From NCBI GenBank assembly GCA_937943045.1, contig CALEBN010000043.1:101241-165240 (forward strand): a stretch of DNA of 64,000 nucleotides. Reading direction: 5' to 3'. Each line of letters begins with the position of its first letter. Position 1 is the first letter of the stretch. Below the pieces are notes generated by a model. It did no database searches, had not been told where the DNA came from, and saw nothing but the letters and a program-made list of their open reading frames with translations. This stretch comes from an uncultured Collinsella sp. (lineage in GTDB: Bacteria > Actinomycetota > Coriobacteriia > Coriobacteriales > Coriobacteriaceae). A program made the translations under genes and the position numbers. This document shows positions 43,501-52,605 of this stretch, in pieces.

Positions 43501-46500
43501 ATGGCGAACACCCAGAACTATATTAACCACCTGTTGCAGAACACTGGCATCACGCCGGCGTGCAGCGAAGAAGAGCGCTTGGCTGCCGAAGATATCGCTC
43601 AAATTTTCCGCAACCACGGCTTTGATCCCGAGGTGCAGGAGTTTAATGCTCCCGCGCCGAGCAGGATGGCGTTTGCCGTTACGGGCATTCTGGCATTTGC
43701 CGGTGCCCTGCTTATGGGCATCGGTGGCGGTATCGGCTTAGTCGGCACCCTGTTGGCCATTGTCGGAGCCGTGCTCTATGTGCTCGAGCGAACCGGGCGC
43801 CCCGTGATCTCGCGCCTGGGCAAGACGGGCGTGAGCCAAAACGTCATCGCCTACCACAAGGCGTCGGGCCCGCTTGCCTCTCCGCGCAATCGCCCGGTTG
43901 TCGTCGTCGCGCACTATGACTCCCCGCGCGCCGAACTGCTCGCTCGCGAGCCCTATGCGCCGTACCGGGCGCTGATCGCCAAATTGCTCCCGATTGCCAC
44001 GATTGCTCCCGCGGCTATTGCCATCCTGCGCATCTTGCCGCTTCCCGGCGCGTTGAAGGTCCTGCTGTGGATTGTCGCGATCCTTGCCTCCCTCGTGGCG
44101 CTCGCCAATGCCGCCAATATCATTTCCAATCGTTTTGTCCTTCCCTACACGTCCGGCTCGGTTTGCAACAAGTCCTCTGTTGCCGCCATGCTGGGTGTCA
44201 TGGATAACGTCGCCCCCTATCAGGGTGAGAACGAGTTCCCTGACGATATTCCGTTTGACACGTATTTTGGCGAGCAGAAGCGTCGCGCCGAGGAGATGGC
44301 GCGCGCGGCAGCCGAGTACGCCGCGGCCCAGCAGCAAAATGATTACGGCAATACCATCGAGTACGAAGAGCCTGCCTATACCGAGGATGAGTATGGCCAG
44401 CCGGTCGCTCCCGAGGGTGAGCAGGGCGAGGCTTTTGATGAGCAAATCGATGGATTCGAAGGTGCTTCTGCCGACGAGACCCTGATTGGCGTCATTGCAC
44501 CCGAGTCCCAGGTCCAAGATATTCCGGCCGAGGAGCCCGTTGCAGACGAGTCCGCTGCCGAGTCGGCAGAGGAGCCTGCCGCGGCCGAGCAGGCCGAGCC
44601 CGAGCCCAAGCTTTATCGCAATGCCGCCGGCAACATCCGGTTTGGCTCGGATGCCATCCGTGCCCTGGGAATGCTTCCCGAGTCCTGTACGCTCGATTAC
44701 GAAGAGGGCGAGGAGCCGACGTTCGAGCCCGCGCCCCAGCCCGATCCGGTCGTGGCTGCGCAGCCCGATGAGGCCAATGCCGTCGAGACGGAAGCCGATG
44801 CGGAGACTGCTATCGATCCCGCAGCCGGTCTGGACGTCATGGCGCCTGCCCCGGCGCCCGAGGAGCTCGATAATACCGAGGACGACTACGATGCGTATCC
44901 GCAGCGTGTGTCCTACGAGAGCGACACCGATTTTTCTGCCGAGCTTCCGGTGACGACGCCCCATGCCGATATCGCTTCCGCGTTTTCTTCGATCGGTGCC
45001 AGCGCCTCCCATTTCTTTAAGGGGGCATTCGAAAAGGGCAAGAAACTCGTTGACGACTTTGAGGAAAAGCGCGCCGCTGCCCGCGAGGCAGCCGAGCGCG
45101 AGGCTGCAGCCCAGCAACAGGCGGCCGAGGCCGAGCGCGAGCGCGCGGCACAGGAATTTGAGCAAAACGACGCCGAGCAGCCGATATCTGTTGATGTTGC
45201 CGACGCCACGACGTCTTTCGAGGCGCCGCAGCCTTCGCCTGCGGATGTTGCCGGGGAGACGGCGACTTTCGAAACCCAACAGCCGGTCGACAGCACTGTG
45301 TCGTTTGATGCCACGATGACGTTTGAGAAGCAGGGCACCGCTATCGCCGAGCCCCTTTCCGCTCCTGTCGAGGACGAGCCCGCTGCGCCCGATACGGTCG
45401 AGGATCAATCTGTGGCGGAACAGGTCGCTGCGGACAGCTCCGAGCAAGAGCCTGAGCCCGTGGCCCCCGAAGCTCCGCAGGCGGATGAGTCGAGGCCCTA
45501 CTCTACGCAGATCTTCACCATGCCCGCGCCGAGTGATCCCGGCGCCACGGTTGCCAATGCTGCTCCGTCGCAGGCCGAGACGGTCGATGCTCTGATGGCT
45601 CAAATCTCGTCTCAGGCGTCGCCGCGCCCGAACATGAACGTTCCCGACCCGGCATCCGCGCCGGCTCCCATGCCCTCTGCGTCTCCGCTGGCCTCGGTCC
45701 CCGATCCCTCGATGCCTTCGATGCAGCAGGCCAATGTCGCCTCGCGCACCTCGCTGTTCGACCTTCCCGACCCTTCGGCTCAGGTTAACGATCCCTTCGC
45801 GACGGCACAGGGGCCCGAGCCCACATCGGCTCCGGTTGTTCCCCCCATGCCGGTCAGCTCGGATGTTCAGCCGCTTGAGACTATCTCGGCTCCTGCCGCT
45901 CCGGCCGCCAAGCCGCAAAAGCGCGGCTTGGGCGGTCTGTTCGGTCGCAAAAAGAAAAACGAGCAGGACAGCATGAGCGATTGGCTTGGTGTCGAGGATG
46001 ATTACGACGCCAAGAAGTCTGGTCGCGGTATCGGCTCGTGGGATAACTTCGAGGATGACGACGACGGCTGGAAGGGCGGTGCCACGTCTTCCGATGGAGC
46101 TTCCGCCGAGGATATGCTCGCTGCCGTTGCCTCCATGGGCGATGACGAGCTGCTTGGCCACGACATCTGGTTTGTGGCTACAGGCGCTTCCGATTGCGAC
46201 GGCGCCGGCATGAAGGCGTTCCTGGCCGCGCATCGCGACAAGCTCCGCGGCGTGTTCTTTATCAACCTTGAGTCCATTGGTGCCGGTAGGCTTTCGGTCG
46301 TGACGGTCGAGGGCGAGCAGCAGCTGCTCAAGGGTGACCGACGCATCATGAACTTGGTCAACAAGGTGTGCAAGTCGTTCCATGTCGATTGCGGTGCATT
46401 TGAGATGCCCTATGCCAAGACCGATGCCTATACTGCTCTCGAGGCAAGCCGACGCGCCCTTACCATTGCCGGCGTCGACGGCCCACGTTTGGCATGCGCT

Positions 46501-46590
46501 CACACTGAGGACGATCTGCCGTACAACGTCAATCCGACAAATATCGCTACGGTGTCCGAGGTCGTGACCGAGGTCATTCGTCGTTCGTAG
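43501..46590 (+). CDS. M28-like membrane protein split by a giant acidic low-complexity insertion
   Basis: 1029 residues. Start MANTQNYINHLLQNTG and the segments VVVVAHYDSPRAEL and FINLESIGAGRLSVV resemble M28 zinc aminopeptidases. Other metal ligands look altered: the usual DN..SG segment reads SGSVCNKSSVAAML and the EE position reads GASDCDGAG. Two membrane hairpins (about residues 56-95 and 155-210) flank the HYD segment. Between residues about 250 and 860 lies an Ala/Glu/Pro-rich disordered region with a coiled basic stretch (EEKRAAAREAAEREAAAQQQ) before the C-terminal half resumes. Probably a catalytically dead or modified membrane scaffold. GGAG precedes the ATG at 43501. Confidence 0.78.
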   Translation: MANTQNYINHLLQNTGITPACSEEERLAAEDIAQIFRNHGFDPEVQEFNAPAPSRMAFAVTGILAFAGALLMGIGGGIGLVGTLLAIVGAVLYVLERTGRPVISRLGKTGVSQNVIAYHKASGPLASPRNRPVVVVAHYDSPRAELLAREPYAPYRALIAKLLPIATIAPAAIAILRILPLPGALKVLLWIVAILASLVALANAANIISNRFVLPYTSGSVCNKSSVAAMLGVMDNVAPYQGENEFPDDIPFDTYFGEQKRRAEEMARAAAEYAAAQQQNDYGNTIEYEEPAYTEDEYGQPVAPEGEQGEAFDEQIDGFEGASADETLIGVIAPESQVQDIPAEEPVADESAAESAEEPAAAEQAEPEPKLYRNAAGNIRFGSDAIRALGMLPESCTLDYEEGEEPTFEPAPQPDPVVAAQPDEANAVETEADAETAIDPAAGLDVMAPAPAPEELDNTEDDYDAYPQRVSYESDTDFSAELPVTTPHADIASAFSSIGASASHFFKGAFEKGKKLVDDFEEKRAAAREAAEREAAAQQQAAEAERERAAQEFEQNDAEQPISVDVADATTSFEAPQPSPADVAGETATFETQQPVDSTVSFDATMTFEKQGTAIAEPLSAPVEDEPAAPDTVEDQSVAEQVAADSSEQEPEPVAPEAPQADESRPYSTQIFTMPAPSDPGATVANAAPSQAETVDALMAQISSQASPRPNMNVPDPASAPAPMPSASPLASVPDPSMPSMQQANVASRTSLFDLPDPSAQVNDPFATAQGPEPTSAPVVPPMPVSSDVQPLETISAPAAPAAKPQKRGLGGLFGRKKKNEQDSMSDWLGVEDDYDAKKSGRGIGSWDNFEDDDDGWKGGATSSDGASAEDMLAAVASMGDDELLGHDIWFVATGASDCDGAGMKAFLAAHRDKLRGVFFINLESIGAGRLSVVTVEGEQQLLKGDRRIMNLVNKVCKSFHVDCGAFEMPYAKTDAYTALEASRRALTIAGVDGPRLACAHTEDDLPYNVNPTNIATVSEVVTEVIRRS

Positions 46591-46611
46591 GTTGACCTAT
46601 AAGGAGTCTGC

Positions 46612-46830
46612 GTGTTTTCGTACATCAAGCGCCACTGGCCCGTCTATCTCATCTTGGCCCTGATCGCCATTGTCCTTGGTTTCGGGGCCGCGTATATCGT
46701 GGGCGTTAAAGGCTCAACGCCTGAGTCCACGATTAGCGAAGAAGTGGAGCACGAGCAGAGTTTGGGAGCCGATGGCATCTCCGAGTCCGATCAAGCGCTC
46801 ATCGACGGTGGGTCTGCATCTGGGGAATAG
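46612..46830 (+). CDS. Small single-pass membrane protein
   Basis: 72 residues, GTG start at 46612 with AAGGAG five bases upstream. One helix (VYLILALIAIVLGFGAAYIV) and an acidic exterior tail. Not recognised. It follows the M28-like gene by 21 bases and is probably in its operon. Confidence 0.72.
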   Translation: MFSYIKRHWPVYLILALIAIVLGFGAAYIVGVKGSTPESTISEEVEHEQSLGADGISESDQALIDGGSASGE

Positions 46831-46849
46831 CCATTTCGCCACGAACGAA

Positions 46850-46889
46850 TAAGAGGCGAGCCGGGAGACGGGCTCGCCTCTTTTTTATT
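46850..46889. terminator. Bidirectional terminator
   Basis: AAGAGGCGAGCC and GGCTCGCCTCTT with TTTTATT on plus and TTATTCG on minus; closes both converging genes. Confidence 0.88.
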
Positions 46890-46892
46890 GCG

Positions 46893-49800
46893 TCAGCGAC
46901 GTTTTGACGCCAGCTTTAGATGGGCAAACCAGATTGCCGCGGCGCCGGAGGTCACGAAGGCGGTGAGGCAGGCGGCAATGGGAAGGGAGCCCGTTGCCGG
47001 TAAATCTTGCGGCATGGCGCATCGCTGGATGACGCGATCCTCGTCATGTGATTCAAGGTTGCTACCGCCGCCATTGCGACAGAGGTCAACGCGAGCGCTG
47101 TTGGCGAGTGCGGTCTGAGGCGTGTAAGACGACGCGGCCTGCATATGGATGACGGCACCGTGAATATCCGAGTCAAGGACGGCGCTCACATCATCAAGGT
47201 CGTCATGCTCGTCTTTGAGGTCCTCGCGGGTCCAAGATTCTGCAGCGCCTCTTGTCGTGAAGTCGGCCGATACGGCCCCGTACTCAAGACGAATGCCCGT
47301 GACGGCGGTATCGTCCAAAAGAGCGAGCTCTTTTGCCTCGAGGGTGACCGACTCCGTTGTTGGGATATCGGCTTTCCAAAGACGCCAATCGCCGTAATCG
47401 ACCATGCGCAAATCGTCACCTAGGAGCTTTTTGACCTCGTCCGTTTCGAGCCAGGGGTTGTCATGCCCGGCGCTGAGCGTTGCATTGGTCTGTTCGCCCG
47501 TATCGATACTTCCCACTGGAGACGTTCGATACCACACGTTGCAAAGACCGTCGATGTCCCCGGTCGCGACAGGGGTTTCGATGGCGATGAGTTTGGCAGT
47601 GCCTTCCTTGGCGCATTCGAGATCGTCAGTGATGGTGAATTCATCAACCCAGGTATTCGACTCATTTTTAGCATCGAGCGTATAAGAGAAGGAGCCGTCC
47701 GCATCGGATTGTGCCACGGCTCGGTTTTTGCCATCGCCGTTGGCGACGAGACCCTTACCGATAGGGCGGGCGATCTCTTGCCGCTTGTCGACTCTGCCCT
47801 CGATCTCGATGGGTGCGTCCTTCATGGTTACCGTCTGCACTTCTCCTGTGGCCTTAATTTCAAACGTCATGTCTTCGGCAAGGTCGTAAGTGCGCGGGGG
47901 CATCACTTCGCACAGGGTGTAGGTGCCGGGCAAAAGATGCTCGATGCGATGCGGTTTGTCAGAGGAGGTCCAAGCGTCAATTTCGGTTCCGTCGGCACCG
48001 TGGAGGGAGAGCCGGGCGCCTTCCACTTCTTGTTTGCCGGTCAAATCTACTTTTGAGATGTCGATTTTGGTGTAGTCGTTAGAAACATCGAGGTGCGCAT
48101 TGATCACGGGTGTTTCCTGACCGGCATACGACAGCTCGACGGTGTGGACGCTTTGGTCGAGCAGGTAACCTTCGGGTGCCTGCACCTCGATTACCTCATA
48201 GGTGGCGGTTCCGCACCCCAGTGAAAGATGAGTCGCGCACGCAAATCCCCGCTCGTCGGTCGTGATGGATGTGACGGTTTCGCCGTCCAGGGCAGCAATG
48301 CTGCCGTCGGGGCGCACGATATCGCCCGCGGCACGGATATCAAAAACAGCACCGGCAAGGGCGCGCCCACCTACGGCATCGTTCTTGACGATCTCGATGC
48401 TTCCTGTTGCCGCGTCGTCGTAAAACGAGGCGACCGCGACGGGCGTTAAGTTCATGTCGGCGGGAATCGTTATCTCCAGATCTTCACCAACAAGATACGG
48501 TTCCTTGGCGGAAGTCTCTCGTATGTAATACGTGCCCGGGTTAAGCGATTCGGGTAGGGTGACGGTGCCGGTTTCATCGGTCGTAAAGGTATTCATAACG
48601 GTATGGGCGGGATGCCAGGATGTTTGCGAGATGGGCTCACGGTTGCCATTGAGCAGCTGAAAGGTGAACCCGACGCGTGGTACGGCGCTGCCGGTCTGAG
48701 CATCGCGCTTCACGATTTGAAGATGTGTCGACAGGGCGTGGTTGTCTACGATGTACTGAAGCTCTGCGCCGTCCGTGATCTGCTCTGCTGTGATAGTCCA
48801 TTCCCCTGCTTGCTTAAAGCCGTCGGGCACAGTGTCGACAACCTCACGAATGGTGTAGCCGGCACGGTCATACGGTATGGTTCCGCTGACGCCATCGGGG
48901 CGCTCTCCTGCGCCAAACCATGCTCCGGCCTGGTCTTTGGTCGATGCGAAGCCGTAGATATTGGTGGTCAGCGTTCCAACAACCTGCTGCGAAGTGTTGC
49001 TTGCCACTTCAAAGACCACGCCTTCCGCCGGCTGCTCTACACCAGATTCGTCACTATTACCGCAGTCCTTGAACTTTGAAATCTCGAGGTCAAAAGCGAT
49101 GGGGATGTTGGGGATGCGACGCTCGAGTTCAACGACGCCCGCGTCTCCGAGCTGGTCGGCACCGATGGTATAGCTCCAGGTTTCATTGGAGGGCAGATAA
49201 CCCTCGGGAGCTCTCGACTCATAGATGCTAAAGGTGCCCAGGGGGATGTCGGTAAGTGTTGCCCGCCCGTCCTCATCCGTTGTGAGGGTGTGCGACCAGC
49301 CCGGGGTAGACTGTGAGACGCAGGTGAACTCAGCACCGGCAAGTGACGCACCGACTTGAGGACCTGCCCCTGTCGCGGCATCGACCTTTGCGATGCGCAG
49401 GGTAATGGTACCGGGCTGCTCATCGATGACGACATTCCCGCCGTCATTGCCGGTGGAAAAGGCGATGTGGTCACTCCTGGGGATATAACCCGCCGGAGCT
49501 TTGGTTTCGACCAGGTAATATGCCGCGTTGGGCAAAAGTGTCGCCTGCGCGCGACCGCTGCTGTCCATCTGGATGCTGCCGACACGCTTGTCGCCGACGC
49601 TCTCATAGATGTCGAACCTCGCTCCGTCGAGCCTGTAGGTATCGTTTTCGCTCGTGATGGCGGCGTTGGCTGACTGTTTTTGGAAGGATACGGAGACGGC
49701 CGGGAGCACGTAGAGCATGTCTTGACGTTTACTGCCGCCCGACACAGCTCCCAAATAGCGCCGCGCGCGATGCGGTGCGGCTTTAATGCTTCCCGACTTG

Positions 49801-50324
49801 GCGCCGTCGTGGAGCCAGCGCGCTGCGGCAACGACCTCATTGTCGCCGGAAAAATTTCCCCTCTCTGTGACGCCCCGGGCGGTTGTATATGAGAATGATC
49901 CGTCGGTATGGGTGGTGCCGTTGAGCATCCAGACGGCAAGTTGGGTTGCGGCACGTGCTCGATCGGGGGATAGGTTATGCCCGCCAAAGGATGTGGCGGT
50001 GGGGTAGCCATGACAGATGATGGCCGCGAATTCGTCTTCGAGCCATACCCAGCCCTGATTGTAGGTGAGCCAGGGTCCGCCCGGTGTGCTAGGGCCAAAG
50101 CGCTCCTGGTTCATGCAGTAGGCAATCGAAGAATCCTGTGCCTCGTATTTGCCAACTTCAAAAGGACCGCATTCATTGCTGATAGTGCGGAATCCGAGCG
50201 ATTCATAACCGTCGACGGCGAGCGCGGCATCCGGTGTCATGCAGCCTAAAAGTAAAAAGAGGACTAGGAGCAGCGATCCTGCTGTGATTGCGCTGTGGAC
50301 AGAGTGCGTGGGTGCGTTGGACAT
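46893..50324 (-). CDS. LPxTG surface adhesin with thioester (TQXA) domain and repeated SpaA/Cna-B domains
   Basis: 1143 residues. Signal peptide (SLLLVLFLLLGCMTPDAALA). A thioester domain follows (SSIAYCMNQERFGP with the Cys, RARAATQLAVWML with the Gln), which in other Gram-positives bonds covalently to host surfaces. Then come about six SpaA/Cna-B-like beta domains, each ending in an E..APxGY-type motif (ETKAPAGYIP, ESRAPEGYLP, IEVQAPEGYLL, CEVMPPRTYDL). A larger C-terminal beta domain precedes the sortase signal LPATG, a membrane helix and KRR. AAGGAG precedes the ATG. The domains probably carry isopeptide bonds. No sortase gene is in the window. Confidence 0.9.
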   Translation of the reverse strand: MSNAPTHSVHSAITAGSLLLVLFLLLGCMTPDAALAVDGYESLGFRTISNECGPFEVGKYEAQDSSIAYCMNQERFGPSTPGGPWLTYNQGWVWLEDEFAAIICHGYPTATSFGGHNLSPDRARAATQLAVWMLNGTTHTDGSFSYTTARGVTERGNFSGDNEVVAAARWLHDGAKSGSIKAAPHRARRYLGAVSGGSKRQDMLYVLPAVSVSFQKQSANAAITSENDTYRLDGARFDIYESVGDKRVGSIQMDSSGRAQATLLPNAAYYLVETKAPAGYIPRSDHIAFSTGNDGGNVVIDEQPGTITLRIAKVDAATGAGPQVGASLAGAEFTCVSQSTPGWSHTLTTDEDGRATLTDIPLGTFSIYESRAPEGYLPSNETWSYTIGADQLGDAGVVELERRIPNIPIAFDLEISKFKDCGNSDESGVEQPAEGVVFEVASNTSQQVVGTLTTNIYGFASTKDQAGAWFGAGERPDGVSGTIPYDRAGYTIREVVDTVPDGFKQAGEWTITAEQITDGAELQYIVDNHALSTHLQIVKRDAQTGSAVPRVGFTFQLLNGNREPISQTSWHPAHTVMNTFTTDETGTVTLPESLNPGTYYIRETSAKEPYLVGEDLEITIPADMNLTPVAVASFYDDAATGSIEIVKNDAVGGRALAGAVFDIRAAGDIVRPDGSIAALDGETVTSITTDERGFACATHLSLGCGTATYEVIEVQAPEGYLLDQSVHTVELSYAGQETPVINAHLDVSNDYTKIDISKVDLTGKQEVEGARLSLHGADGTEIDAWTSSDKPHRIEHLLPGTYTLCEVMPPRTYDLAEDMTFEIKATGEVQTVTMKDAPIEIEGRVDKRQEIARPIGKGLVANGDGKNRAVAQSDADGSFSYTLDAKNESNTWVDEFTITDDLECAKEGTAKLIAIETPVATGDIDGLCNVWYRTSPVGSIDTGEQTNATLSAGHDNPWLETDEVKKLLGDDLRMVDYGDWRLWKADIPTTESVTLEAKELALLDDTAVTGIRLEYGAVSADFTTRGAAESWTREDLKDEHDDLDDVSAVLDSDIHGAVIHMQAASSYTPQTALANSARVDLCRNGGGSNLESHDEDRVIQRCAMPQDLPATGSLPIAACLTAFVTSGAAAIWFAHLKLASKRR

Positions 50325-50578
50325 GGCTGCTCCTTATCCCTCGTGCGCCGCACGGGGAGGCCGCGGCGCTTGGGATGAGGCTACCCCCGAGGTTCATGCG
50401 GGTAAGTACCAGAACCTGACCAAACGCTTGCCCGATATCTGACAAATGGCGCCTATGAAAGACAATGGAATAAAGCTGCAGGTAGACAACGGTAAATAGG
50501 AGAGCCTACAGGTCCCTATCTCCACAATTGGCTTGTTTGTAGGACGATTCTCCACAGCTAAAACAAGCATCGTCACCC
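50325..50578. other. Intergenic region upstream of tRNA-Gly
   Basis: Holds the leader of the adhesin gene on the minus strand and a GCTTGTTT/AAACAAGC inverted repeat (about 50,532-50,567). No gene or RNA that I can support. Confidence 0.45.
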
Positions 50579-50608
50579 TTGTATAGAACAAGACAACCGC
50601 GTTATACT
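50579..50608 (+). promoter_or_regulatory. tRNA-Gly promoter
   Basis: TTGTAT (50579-50584), 18-bp spacer, TATACT (50603-50608), 14 bases before the tRNA. Confidence 0.65.
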
Positions 50609-50621
50609 ATCCCCCACATAT

Positions 50622-50696
50622 GCGGGCATCGCCAAGTGGTAAGGCATCAGCTTCCCAAGCTGACACTCGCGGGTTCGAGTCCCGTTGCCCGCTCCA
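50622..50696 (+). tRNA. tRNA-Gly(CCC)
   Basis: Acceptor GCGGGCA/TGCCCGC, anticodon loop TTCCCAA gives CCC, T-arm GCGGGTTCGAGTCCCG-like, encoded CCA. Its last 17 bases recur at 50872-50888. Confidence 0.97.
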
Positions 50697-50709
50697 GTTA
50701 AAAGCACAA

Positions 50710-50740
50710 GCACGGCACCATCACGGTGCCGTGCCTTTTT
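50710..50740 (+). terminator. Terminator after tRNA-Gly
   Basis: GCACGGCACC-ATCAC-GGTGCCGTGC followed by CTTTTT. Confidence 0.9.
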
Positions 50741-50747
50741 CAATAAA

Positions 50748-50888
50748 GTGCCGGGACTCGAACCCGCCAGGGTGCGAGCGTAAAGCAAACGCGAAGCGTT
50801 TGTAGCGAGCAGGCGAAGGCGCCGGAAGGCGCCTGAAGCCGGTGCGTATTTGCGAAGCAAATACGCGGACGTCCCGTTGCCCGCTCCA
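50748..50888. repeat. tRNA-trailing element behind tRNA-Gly
   Basis: Starts with an inverted copy of the tRNA-Gly T-arm (50752-50767, 16 of 16), then CGCCAGGGTGCGAGCGTAAA shared with the tRNA-Ser element. Three perfect hairpins follow (CAAACGC/GCGTTTG; GGCGCC/GGCGCC; GCGTATTTGC-GAA-GCAAATACGC). It ends with a direct 17-base copy of the tRNA 3' end including CCA (50872-50888). Confidence 0.75.
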
Positions 50889-50960
50889 CCGGGCACGGGA
50901 GACATGGGGACGGCCAATTCAACAAAGTTTCCCCCGCGGCTTCGTGAGGCCGAGGGGCTC

Positions 50961-51018
50961 GCCTGAAGCCGGTGCGTATTTGCTTCGCAAATACGCGGAC
51001 GTCCTCATGACCGCTCCA
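50961..51018. repeat. Partial second copy of the tRNA-Gly trailing element
   Basis: 51 of 58 identical to 50831-50888. The hairpin stems are unchanged but the loop is TTC instead of GAA, its exact reverse complement. The tRNA-like end is decayed (TCATGACCGCTCCA). Confidence 0.75.
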
Positions 51019-51120
51019 TCTGCAACATGTTAGGTTGATGCCCGTTGCTCATACGGGCGCCTGCGCACGGTACAATAGTCGAGTTACGACCAACGTGCCA
51101 ATAACCAAAAAGGAGCCGCT

Positions 51121-52467
51121 ATGATCGATCGCTATACCCGCCCGGAGATGGGACATATCTTCTCCCTCGAGAACAAGTACGCCATTTGGCAGGAGATCGA
51201 GGTCTTGGCCTGTGAGGCCCAGGCGGAGCTCGGCAAGATCGGCATTTCTAAAGACGAAGCCCAGTGGATCCGCGACCATGCCAACTTTGAGAAGGCAAAG
51301 GTCGATGAGATCGAGGAAGTCACGCGCCACGACGTCATCGCCTTCCTGACCAACATGAAGGAGTACATCGACGCCGATGTTCCGGAGGGCGACCCCAAGC
51401 CCAGCCGCTGGGTTCACTACGGCATGACCAGCTCCGATCTGGGCGATACGGCTCTGTGCTACCAGCTCACCCAGGCATGTGACCTGATTATCGAGGACGT
51501 CAAGAGGCTCGGCGAGATCTGCAAGCGCCGCGCCTTCGAGGAGCGCAACACGCTCTGCGCCGGCCGTACTCATGGCATTCACGCCGAGCCGATGACCTTC
51601 GGCATGAAGTTTGGCTCTTGGGCTTGGGAGCTCAAGCGCGATCTGGACCGTCTTGAGGATGCCCGCAAGAACGTTGCCTTCGGTGCCATCTCGGGCGCTG
51701 TCGGCACGTACAGCTCCATCGAGCCGTTTGTCGAGGAGTATGTCTGTGAGCACCTGGGTCTGGTTCACGACCCGCTGTCCACGCAGGTCATCAGCCGCGA
51801 CCATCACGCCTACCTCGCCGGCGTCCTTGCCACCACGGCAGCCACCTGCGAGCGCATCGCTACCGAGGTTCGCAATCTGCAGAAGACCGATACACTCGAG
51901 GCCGAGGAGCCGTTCCGCAAGGGTCAAAAGGGCAGCTCCGCCATGCCGCACAAGCGCAACCCGATCACCATGGAGAAGGTCTGTGGCCTGTCGCGCATCG
52001 TGAAGTCCAACGCCCAGGTCGCCTTCGACAACGTCGCCCTGTGGCACGAGCGCGATATTTCGCACTCCTCTGCCGAGCGTGTCGCCCAGGCCGATAGTTT
52101 CATCGCGCTTGACCACATGTTCCAGTGCCTCATCCGCGTTATCGACGGCTTGCAGCTGTATCCGGCTCGCATGATGGCCAACCTCAACAAGACCCGCGGC
52201 CTTATCTTCTCCTCCAAGGTGCTGTTGGCCCTCGTCGACACTGGCATCACCCGCGAGGACGCCTACGCTATCGTGCAGGAAAACGCCATGGCCACCTGGC
52301 ACGAAGTGCAGGATTGTGTTTCCGGCCCCACCTTTAAGGAGCGTCTCGAGGCCGATCCGCGCTGCACCGTCAGCCAGGAGAAGCTCGACGAGATCTTTGA
52401 TCCGTGGGACTTCCTCACCCGCATCGACACGGTCTTCGATCGCCTGGAGCAGCTGAGCTTCGAGTAG
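51121..52467 (+). CDS. purB: Adenylosuccinate lyase
   Basis: 448 residues. Cleaves SAICAR and adenylosuccinate to fumarate plus AICAR or AMP. RWVHYGMTSSDLGDTAL, TLCAGRTHGIHAEPMTFG (catalytic His) and the fumarase/ASL signature GSSAMPHKRNPITME. AAGGAG precedes the ATG. Complements purA, purC and purD elsewhere in the window. Confidence 0.97.
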   Translation: MIDRYTRPEMGHIFSLENKYAIWQEIEVLACEAQAELGKIGISKDEAQWIRDHANFEKAKVDEIEEVTRHDVIAFLTNMKEYIDADVPEGDPKPSRWVHYGMTSSDLGDTALCYQLTQACDLIIEDVKRLGEICKRRAFEERNTLCAGRTHGIHAEPMTFGMKFGSWAWELKRDLDRLEDARKNVAFGAISGAVGTYSSIEPFVEEYVCEHLGLVHDPLSTQVISRDHHAYLAGVLATTAATCERIATEVRNLQKTDTLEAEEPFRKGQKGSSAMPHKRNPITMEKVCGLSRIVKSNAQVAFDNVALWHERDISHSSAERVAQADSFIALDHMFQCLIRVIDGLQLYPARMMANLNKTRGLIFSSKVLLALVDTGITREDAYAIVQENAMATWHEVQDCVSGPTFKERLEADPRCTVSQEKLDEIFDPWDFLTRIDTVFDRLEQLSFE

Positions 52468-52510
52468 GGTTAACCTAATTCGGCCGTTTGCGGATGCATT
52501 CCAACCTTTG

Positions 52511-52543
52511 GCGCCTTGCCCATCTTGGGTGAGGCGCTTTTTT
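52511..52543 (+). terminator. purB terminator
   Basis: GCGCCTTGCCCA-TCT-TGGGTGAGGCGC followed by TTTTTT. Confidence 0.88.
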
Positions 52544-52605
52544 ATCGCCGCATCAGCCCCAGGTATACAATGAAATCCGACTGCTGTTTCGATGAAGGGA
52601 GGCTT

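Noticed and set aside
43738..46503. 921-codon minus-strand frame
   Set aside because: Mirror of the low-complexity M28-like gene; Arg/Gly/Leu-rich, no start signal.
50573..50917. Minus-strand frame of 114 codons over tRNA-Gly
   Set aside because: Antisense of the tRNA and its repeats; no ribosome site or domain.
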